Positions 56,732-64,000 of a stretch of DNA of 64,000 nt are shown here, piece by piece. This DNA comes from Mycobacterium europaeum (GTDB lineage Bacteria > Actinomycetota > Actinomycetes > Mycobacteriales > Mycobacteriaceae), in the NCBI RefSeq assembly GCF_002102155.1, contig NZ_LQOU01000014.1, positions 1 through 64,000 of the forward strand, read 5' to 3'. The position numbers and the translations under genes are program-made. How positions within the stretch are numbered: the stretch's first letter is position 1; every line of letters begins with the position of its first letter. The notes below the pieces were generated by a model, which ran no database searches, was not told where the DNA came from, and saw only the letters and a list, made by a program, of their open reading frames with translations.

Positions 56732-57973
56732 TTGACCCTGACACTTGCGCTGGCGCTGCTCGCTGCCGTCCTGGCGTTCGCGGTGGTGCGTCCGAAGGGC
56801 CTGCCGGAGGCGGTGGCGGCCGTTCCCGCGGCGCTCGTCCTGGTCGCGGTCGGCGCCATCTCGGTGCGCCAGGCGGCCGACGAGGTGGCCGGGTTGTCGG
56901 GGGTGGTCGGGTTTTTGGGCGCGGTGCTGGTGCTGGCCAAGCTGTGCGACGACGAGGGCCTGTTCGAGGCCGCGGGCGCCGCGATCGCGCGCGGCCGCGT
57001 CGGGTCGGGCGGCCTGCTGCTGCGGGTGTTCGTCATCGCCTCCCTGATCACCGCCGTGCTGAGCCTGGACACCGCGGTGGTGTTGCTGACGCCGGTGGTG
57101 CTGGCCGCCGTCCGCCGGCTGAAGACACCGGTGCGGCCGTACGCCTATGCCACCGCGCACCTGGCCAACGGCGCCTCCCTGCTGCTGCCGGTGTCGAACC
57201 TGACCAACTTGCTGGCGTTCCACACCGCCGGCCTGTCATTCACGCGGTTCACCCTGTTGATGGCCCTGCCGTGGCTGGGCGCGGTGATCACGCTGTACGC
57301 GATATTCCGCTGGTTCTTCGCGGGCGACCTGCGTGTGCAGCCCGAACCGGAGGACGACGGGCAGGCGCCGCGCCCGCCGGTGTTCGTGTTGGTGGTCGTC
57401 GGGCTGACGCTGGCCGGGTTCGCGGTGGCCCAGTCCGTCGGGGTGGCCCCGGCCTGGGTGGCGCTCGCCGGCGCCGCCGCGCTGGCCGTGCGCAGCCTGA
57501 ACCGCGGGCACACCTCGGTGGTGGACATCGCGCGCTCGGCGCACGTGTCGTTCCTGGTGTTCGTGCTGGCGCTCGGTGTCGTGGTGCGGGCGGTCATGGT
57601 CAACGGCATGGACAGGGCGATGTCGGCGGTGCTGCCGTCCGGTTCGACGCTGCCCGCGCTGCTGGCCATCGCCGCGGTGGCCGCCGCGCTGGCCAACGTC
57701 GTGAACAACCTGCCCGCCACCCTGGTGCTGCTGCCGCTGGTCGCCCCGAGCGGACCGGTCGCCATCCTGGCCGTTTTGCTCGGGGTGAACATCGGACCGA
57801 ACCTGACCTACGTCGGTTCGCTGTCCAACCTGTTGTGGCGGCGCGTGCTTCGCCAGCACGATGTCGATGCCGGCGTCGGGGAATACACCCGGCTCGGGCT
57901 GTGCACGGTGCCCGTGTCCCTGGTTGTCGCGGTGGTCGCGCTGTGGGCGTCGGCGCGCCTGCTCGGCGGCTAA
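56732..57973 (+). CDS. arsB2: ArsB-type anion permease ArsB2
   Basis: This 413-residue permease with about eleven helices corresponds to Rv3578. Family features are LNRGHTSVVDI in the long loop and the helices NVVNNLPATLVLLPL and LGVNIGPNLTYVGSLSNLLW, which hold the substrate-binding asparagines. Arsenite export is inferred; no arsR or arsC is near. The start is TTG 56732. The stop TAA overlaps the convergent gene's stop (CTAA). Confidence 0.83.
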   Translation: MTLTLALALLAAVLAFAVVRPKGLPEAVAAVPAALVLVAVGAISVRQAADEVAGLSGVVGFLGAVLVLAKLCDDEGLFEAAGAAIARGRVGSGGLLLRVFVIASLITAVLSLDTAVVLLTPVVLAAVRRLKTPVRPYAYATAHLANGASLLLPVSNLTNLLAFHTAGLSFTRFTLLMALPWLGAVITLYAIFRWFFAGDLRVQPEPEDDGQAPRPPVFVLVVVGLTLAGFAVAQSVGVAPAWVALAGAAALAVRSLNRGHTSVVDIARSAHVSFLVFVLALGVVVRAVMVNGMDRAMSAVLPSGSTLPALLAIAAVAAALANVVNNLPATLVLLPLVAPSGPVAILAVLLGVNIGPNLTYVGSLSNLLWRRVLRQHDVDAGVGEYTRLGLCTVPVSLVVAVVALWASARLLGG

Positions 57974-58950
57974 CCGCTGTGGTAGGCCGGCGGCAGCGGC
58001 ATTCCGAGTTCGGCCATCACGCCGCGCAGCAGCGTCGGGAAGTCGGTGATGAGTCCGTCGACCCCGTCGGCGATCTGTTCGCGCATGCCGGCCGCGTCAT
58101 CGACGGTCCACGGGATCACTTCCAACCCCAGCGAATGCGCGCGGTCGACATAGGGTTTGCCCGTGACGAGGCGGTAGTCGGGCGAGATGATGTCGGCGCC
58201 CACCAGCTTCGCCCCGAGCATCGGGTCATTGATGGCGGCCGGGTTCTCCCCCGCGAGCCATGGCGAATCCGGCACCCAGGTGTCCTGGCTGTACAACGCC
58301 ACCAACGGAATTGACGGCTCGTCCCGGCGCACCATCGGCAGGGTGCGCCAGTCGAAGCTTTGTATCTCCACCCGGCCGACTTTGCCGGCTGACCTGACCG
58401 CCGCCAGTATCACGTCGACGAACTGTCGGGGATCGGCCGACGTGCCGGGGTGGTCGGCCGCCACCTTCGTCTCGATGTTGTAGCGCACCGCGGCGCGGTA
58501 GGAATCGGCGAGGTCGAACACCTCCGGCAGGATGGCTATCTTGTTGCCCCGTACCACCTCGGCGTCGGGAAACTCCGCCAGCCGCCGCCCGCAGTCGAGC
58601 GTGCGGATCTGCGCCAGGGTGAGCTCGTGCACCAGCTTGCCGACGTAGGGATACTGCGGATCGCCGGCGAACGCGGGTCCGGTGTCGGTGCATTTCTGGG
58701 CGTCGATCGTCGGGTCGTGCCACACCAGCGGCTGGGCGTCCCTGGTGAGGTTGATGTCGAGTTCGAGTGTGCTGACGCCCAATTCGAGTGATTTGGCGAA
58801 GGCCCGCAGCGACTCCTCGGTGGTCTCGCCGCGTCCGCCGCGATGCGCCTGTAGGTCGAAGGCGGCTGCTTGCGCCGGGGCCGCCGCCGGCGGCGCGAGC
58901 ACCGCCAGCGTCAGCAGTACCGCACCCAGGCGCGCGAGCCGGGCGCGCAC
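57970..58950 (-). CDS. Secreted glycerophosphodiester phosphodiesterase
   Basis: This 326-residue GDPD has a signal peptide (LARLGAVLLTLAVLAPP, cleaved near AQAAA). The catalytic motif is AHRGGRGETTEESLRAF with E-L-D in TLELDINLTRD. WHDPTID and VIPWTVDDAAGM complete the TIM barrel. The short form with GDPD specificity hydrolyses phospholipid head groups outside the cell. GTG 58950 is 5 bases downstream of the rRNA methyltransferase stop, so it is co-transcribed with the cysS-rlmB genes. I recall no such gene at this position in M. tuberculosis. Confidence 0.85.
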   Translation of the reverse strand: MRARLARLGAVLLTLAVLAPPAAAPAQAAAFDLQAHRGGRGETTEESLRAFAKSLELGVSTLELDINLTRDAQPLVWHDPTIDAQKCTDTGPAFAGDPQYPYVGKLVHELTLAQIRTLDCGRRLAEFPDAEVVRGNKIAILPEVFDLADSYRAAVRYNIETKVAADHPGTSADPRQFVDVILAAVRSAGKVGRVEIQSFDWRTLPMVRRDEPSIPLVALYSQDTWVPDSPWLAGENPAAINDPMLGAKLVGADIISPDYRLVTGKPYVDRAHSLGLEVIPWTVDDAAGMREQIADGVDGLITDFPTLLRGVMAELGMPLPPAYHSG

Positions 58951-58955
58951 CGGAG

Positions 58956-59888
58956 TCAAACCCTGCGCTGGCGGGCGATCTCGGCGAGCACCACCCCGGC
59001 GGCGACCGAGGCGTTCAGCGATTCGGCGTGCCCGGCCATCGGGATGGACACCACCTCGTCGCAGTTCTGCCGTACCAGCCGCGACAACCCCTTGCCCTCG
59101 GACCCGACGACAACCACCAGCGGGTCGGCGCCGTCCATGTCGTCGACCACGGTGTCGCCGTCGGCGTCCAGGCCGATCACCCGGATTCCGCGATCGGCCC
59201 AATCCTTCAGCGTGCGAGTGAGATTCGTGGCCCTGGCGACCGGGATGCGGGCCGCGGCGCCGGCGCTGGTGCGCCACGCCACCGCCGTCACTGACGCCGA
59301 ACGCCGCTGCGGGATCAGCACGCCGTGGCCGCCGAACGCCGCGACCGAACGCACGATCGCGCCCAGGTTGCGGGGATCGGAGATGTTGTCCAACGCCACC
59401 AACAGCGCGGGCGGCGAGCTCATCGCCGCCGCCAGCAGGTCGTCGGGATGGGCGTAGTTGTACGGCGGCACCTGCAACGCGATGCCCTGGTGCAGGTGGT
59501 TGGCGGTCATCCGGTCCAGGTCGGCACGCGGCACCTCGAGGATAGAGATGCCCGAATCCGCCGCACGGGCAACGCTTTCGGTGACGCGTTCATCGGCCTC
59601 GGTGCCCAGGGCCACGTAGAGCGCGGTCGCCGGGACACCGGCGCGCAGGCACTCCAGCACGGGGTTGCGGCCGAGCACGGTCTCCGTCTCGTCGGTGGGC
59701 CGCTTGCTGGGCCGCCGCGGCTGGGACTGGGCGCGCTTGGCCGCGGGATGGTTGGGACGCAGGTGCGCCGGCGGCGTGGGACCGCGTCCCTCCAGCGCCC
59801 GGCGGCGCTGGCCGCCCGAGCCCACGGTGGCCCCCTTCTTGGTGCCCGCTTTGCGTACCGCCCCGCGGCGCTTCGAATTGCCGGCCAT
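58956..59888 (-). CDS. rlmB: SpoU/TrmH-type 23S rRNA 2'-O-methyltransferase (RlmB-like)
   Basis: This 310-residue SPOUT methyltransferase corresponds to Rv3579c. Residues 1-65 are a basic, flexible extension ([17 protein letters not shown]). The SPOUT domain has [36 protein letters not shown] and [20 protein letters not shown]. It probably methylates G2251 of 23S rRNA, as RlmB does. The stop of cysS precedes it by almost no gap. Confidence 0.9.
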   Translation of the reverse strand: MAGNSKRRGAVRKAGTKKGATVGSGGQRRRALEGRGPTPPAHLRPNHPAAKRAQSQPRRPSKRPTDETETVLGRNPVLECLRAGVPATALYVALGTEADERVTESVARAADSGISILEVPRADLDRMTANHLHQGIALQVPPYNYAHPDDLLAAAMSSPPALLVALDNISDPRNLGAIVRSVAAFGGHGVLIPQRRSASVTAVAWRTSAGAAARIPVARATNLTRTLKDWADRGIRVIGLDADGDTVVDDMDGADPLVVVVGSEGKGLSRLVRQNCDEVVSIPMAGHAESLNASVAAGVVLAEIARQRRV

Positions 59889-61307
<1,419 letters not shown>

Positions 61308-61357
61308 GACGTGCCAGCTTACCGGGTGGTTCCGGGGTGCCCGGCGCTGCGCGGGCC

Positions 61358-61840
61358 TTATCCGACCGGGATCACCAATGCGGTGGCGATGGCGGCGCGG
61401 CCCTCGCCGCGACCGGTCAGCCCCAGCCCGTCGGTCGTCGTCGCCGACACCGAGACCGGAGCCCCCAGCAATTCCGAGAGCACGCGTTGCGCCTCGGCGC
61501 GGCGCGGGCCGATCCTCGGCTCGTTGCCGACCAACTGCACCGCGGCGTTCCCGATCCGAAAGCCGTCGCCCGCCACCAGGCCGGCGACGTGGCGCAGCAT
61601 CCCGGCGCCGCTGACGCCCTTCCAGCGCGGGTCGTCGACCCCGAAGACCGCGCCGATGTCGCCCAGCCCCGCGGCCGACAACAGCGCGTCGCACAGCGCG
61701 TGCGCCCCCACGTCGCCGTCGGAGTGACCGGCGCAGCCGTCGGCGCCGGGAAACAGCAGACCCACCAGCCAGCACGGCCGGCCGGGTTCGACCGGGTGGA
61801 CGTCGACGCCCAGCCCGACCCTTGGCAGCGGCTCGCTCAC
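61358..61840 (-). CDS. ispF: 2-C-methyl-D-erythritol 2,4-cyclodiphosphate synthase IspF
   Basis: This 160-residue MEP-pathway enzyme corresponds to Rv3581c. The metal-binding segment [12 protein letters not shown] is followed by [21 protein letters not shown] and DIGAVF. The start GTG 61840 overlaps the ispD stop (GTGA), so the two consecutive pathway enzymes are coupled. Confidence 0.95.
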   Translation of the reverse strand: MSEPLPRVGLGVDVHPVEPGRPCWLVGLLFPGADGCAGHSDGDVGAHALCDALLSAAGLGDIGAVFGVDDPRWKGVSGAGMLRHVAGLVAGDGFRIGNAAVQLVGNEPRIGPRRAEAQRVLSELLGAPVSVSATTTDGLGLTGRGEGRAAIATALVIPVG

Positions 61841-62523
61841 CGGCGCACGACCGCTTCGGCCAGCAGCAGATCGAGCTGGGTGGTGATCTTGAACGCCAGC
61901 GGGTCGCCGTCGACCACCTGGACCTGGCCGCCGACATGCTCGACCAGCGAGGCGTCGTCGGTGAAATCGGCGGTGCCGGCGCGCTGATAGGCCCGCAACA
62001 GCAGCTCGCGCGCGAAGCCTTGCGGCGTCTGCACGGCGCGCAGGCCGGCCCGTTCGGGCGTGCCCAGGACGACCCCGTTGGCGTCCACGGCCTTGATGGT
62101 GTCATGCAGCGGCAGCGCGGGCACGACGGCGTTGTGCCCGGCCCGCAGCGCGTCCACCACCCGCGCGATCAGCGCGGGCGGCGTCAGGGCGCGGGCGGCG
62201 TCGTGCACCAGCACGTACTCGGGATCACCGGCGAGGGCCGTGAGCGCCAGGCTCACCGATGTGGTTCGGTCGGGCCCGCCGGCGACGACGGTCGCTCGCC
62301 CGCCCAGCGCCCCTTTGGCCTCATCGACCCGGGACGCCGGCACCGCCACCACGACGTGGTCGACGACTCCGGATTCCAGCAAACCGCCGACGGCGCGGTC
62401 CAGCAGGGTGCGCCCGGCGACCTCACAGAATGCCTTCGGGATGCCGGCGCCCAGTCGTTCGCCCGAGCCTGCGGCCGGAACCACCGCGACGACCGTGCCC
62501 GAGGCGGGCGTCCCCGTGACCAC
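61837..62523 (-). CDS. ispD: 2-C-methyl-D-erythritol 4-phosphate cytidylyltransferase IspD
   Basis: This 228-residue enzyme corresponds to Rv3582c. It has [19 protein letters not shown] (CTP site), [22 protein letters not shown] and [11 protein letters not shown]. The start was set at GTG 62523, the first in-frame start after the carD stop at 62540, since earlier codons would overlap carD. Confidence 0.94.
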   Translation of the reverse strand: MVTGTPASGTVVAVVPAAGSGERLGAGIPKAFCEVAGRTLLDRAVGGLLESGVVDHVVVAVPASRVDEAKGALGGRATVVAGGPDRTTSVSLALTALAGDPEYVLVHDAARALTPPALIARVVDALRAGHNAVVPALPLHDTIKAVDANGVVLGTPERAGLRAVQTPQGFARELLLRAYQRAGTADFTDDASLVEHVGGQVQVVDGDPLAFKITTQLDLLLAEAVVRR

Positions 62524-62539
62524 CGAAGCGTCAGGGCGT

Positions 62540-63052
<513 letters not shown>

Positions 63053-63054
63053 TC

Positions 63055-63060
63055 AGTCTA
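63055..63060 (-). promoter_or_regulatory. Candidate carD -10 element
   Basis: Read leftward the hexamer is TAGACT, a TAnnnT -10. Its predicted start site would leave a leader of about 20 bases that carries the AAAGGGG ribosome site. No clear -35 is seen. The remainder of the gap to lpqE (63061-63325) has no gene; on the + strand it holds TTGACA (63128-63133) and a partial dyad near 63274-63289, either of which could belong to lpqE. Confidence 0.45.
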
Positions 63061-63325
63061 ACACGGCCGCCCAATCGCGCGAGGAGCAACGATGCAGGTC
63101 AGGGGCACAACACGCGCAGATTAGGGGTTGACACGGGGAGCAGAACGTGCAGTGACGCACATTACCAATGCGTTCAACCGGCCCCGAGAGCGGCCCCCAC
63201 GCGGCCCCGAGGGACCCCGGGGAAGGGCCGCAGGGCTGGTCTCGCGCCCCGCGCTACCGTCCGCGAAACCTTCCTACTACTGTGCATAGTTGCATCAGTC
63301 GAACCGGCCCAGCAGGAGGCATTGA

Positions 63326-63892
63326 GTGAACCGCTTCGAGACGAGCCTCCCCGTCCGCCTGTCCCCGCCGACCGTCCGGGCCGCGCTCGTCGGGCTCGTC
63401 GCGGTGGTCTCCCTTCTGCTCAGCGGTTGCGGGGCCGGCCAGGTCTCGCAGATGGCCGTCCAGGAGCCCGCGATCAACGGCAACAAGGTCACCTTCAAGA
63501 ACGTGGCGCTGCGCGACATCCGCATCCAGGCCCCGCAGACCGGCGACTCCATCCAGCCGGGGCGGGCGGTGGACTTGTTGTTGGTGGCCATCAACCAATC
63601 GCCCGACACCCCGGACAGGCTGGTGAGCATCACCAGCGACATCGGCGCGGTGGCGTTGAGCGGAGACGGTCGACTGCCCGCCGGCGGCATGCTGCTGATC
63701 GGTACGCCGGAGGGCCAGAAGGTGCCGCCGGGCCCCATGGGTTCCAACAACTCGGCCAAGGCGACCGTCATGCTCGCCAAGCCGATCAGCAACGGCCTGC
63801 TGTACGACTTCACCTTCAACTTCGAGAAGGCCGGTCAGGCCACCGTGCTGGTACCGGTTTCGGCCGGGCTGGCCCCGCCGCAGCAAAGCTAG
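63326..63892 (+). CDS. lpqE: Lipoprotein LpqE
   Basis: This 188-residue lipoprotein corresponds to Rv3584. The signal peptide ends in the lipobox LLSGC, and the mature part has TFKNVALRDIRIQAP, LLLVAINQSPD and VMLAKPISNG, the beta-sandwich of DUF461 (PCuAC-like). The copper-binding Met/His motif of true PCuAC proteins is not evident, so copper binding is doubtful. AGGAGG lies 8 bases before GTG 63326. Confidence 0.9.
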   Translation: MNRFETSLPVRLSPPTVRAALVGLVAVVSLLLSGCGAGQVSQMAVQEPAINGNKVTFKNVALRDIRIQAPQTGDSIQPGRAVDLLLVAINQSPDTPDRLVSITSDIGAVALSGDGRLPAGGMLLIGTPEGQKVPPGPMGSNNSAKATVMLAKPISNGLLYDFTFNFEKAGQATVLVPVSAGLAPPQQS

Positions 63893-63951
63893 ACGGGCGT
63901 ATCCGCCTGTCATAGCCGGGACTTGTCGTACCGCCCCGATACCGTCATGGG

Positions 63952-64000
63952 GTGGCTAATCCGCGCTCCCAATACCGCTGCTCCGAATGCCAGCACGTCA
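63952..64000 (+). CDS. radA: DNA repair protein RadA, N-terminal fragment
   Basis: The first 16 codons from GTG 63952 read VANPRSQYRCSECQHV, the start of the RadA zinc finger (the first CxxC of two). It corresponds to Rv3585, downstream of lpqE. The rest lies beyond the window. Confidence 0.85.
   Translation, partial: MANPRSQYRCSECQHV

Overview
The window is chromosomal DNA of a slow-growing, nontuberculous Mycobacterium, probably close to the M. avium complex. The evidence is the high GC content, frequent GTG and TTG starts, and a gene order that follows M. tuberculosis Rv3536c to Rv3585 nearly throughout. Species cannot be fixed from the sequence alone. Rv numbers quoted below are recalled counterparts, not search results.

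Positions 1-9758 hold the end of hsaE, kstD and chsH3, then the leftward igr operon (ltp2, chsH1, chsH2, fadE29, fadE28, cyp125). Positions 9881-15203 hold fadA5, a small NTF2-like gene, ddn, a decayed ddn paralogue, a secreted protein and two SDR genes. Positions 15263-18774 (echA20, ipdA, ipdB, ipdC) and 21763-31419 (fadA6, kstR2, ipdF, fadE30, fadD3, fadE31-33, aspB) degrade the last two steroid rings. Between them is an accessory block (F420-type reductase, satD/satE pair, DUF559 gene) where M. tuberculosis carries fdxB. Positions 31416-41644 carry nat, hsaB, hsaC, hsaD, hsaA and kshB, with a DsbA-like gene, a kinase-kelch receptor and a DUF732 gene wedged between nat and hsaB. Positions 41695-50319 carry an Rv3572-like gene, an F420 reductase/P-type ATPase pair, a methyltransferase, fadE34 and kstR. 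Positions 50397-58950 include a LacI regulator, a zinc-type ABC transporter behind a Zur-like box, lppH, a PxpA-like gene, an MBL protein, arsB2 and a secreted GDPD. Positions 58956-64000 are core genes: rlmB-like, cysS, ispF, ispD, carD, lpqE and the start of radA.

The steroid genes form two regulons readable from operators. KstR sites (TnnAACnnGTTnnA) lie before kstD, between cyp125 and fadA5, between hsaA and kshB, and between fadE34 and kstR. KstR2 sites (AnCAAGnnCTTGnT) lie before echA20, kstR2 and fadD3. Together the genes remove the cholesterol side chain (Cyp125, FadA5, FadE28/29/34, ChsH1/H2/H3, Ltp2), open rings A/B (KstD, KshB, HsaA-E) and degrade rings C/D (FadD3, FadE30, IpdA-F, EchA20, FadE31-33, FadA6).

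The most unusual structure is a pair of paralogous DUF559/Vsr-like endonuclease genes (2893-3732 and 20726-21637). Each lies between palindromic repeats, and each takes its stop codon from inside the downstream repeat. A second, separate repeat family has inserted exactly at stop/start TGATG junctions in two steroid operons.
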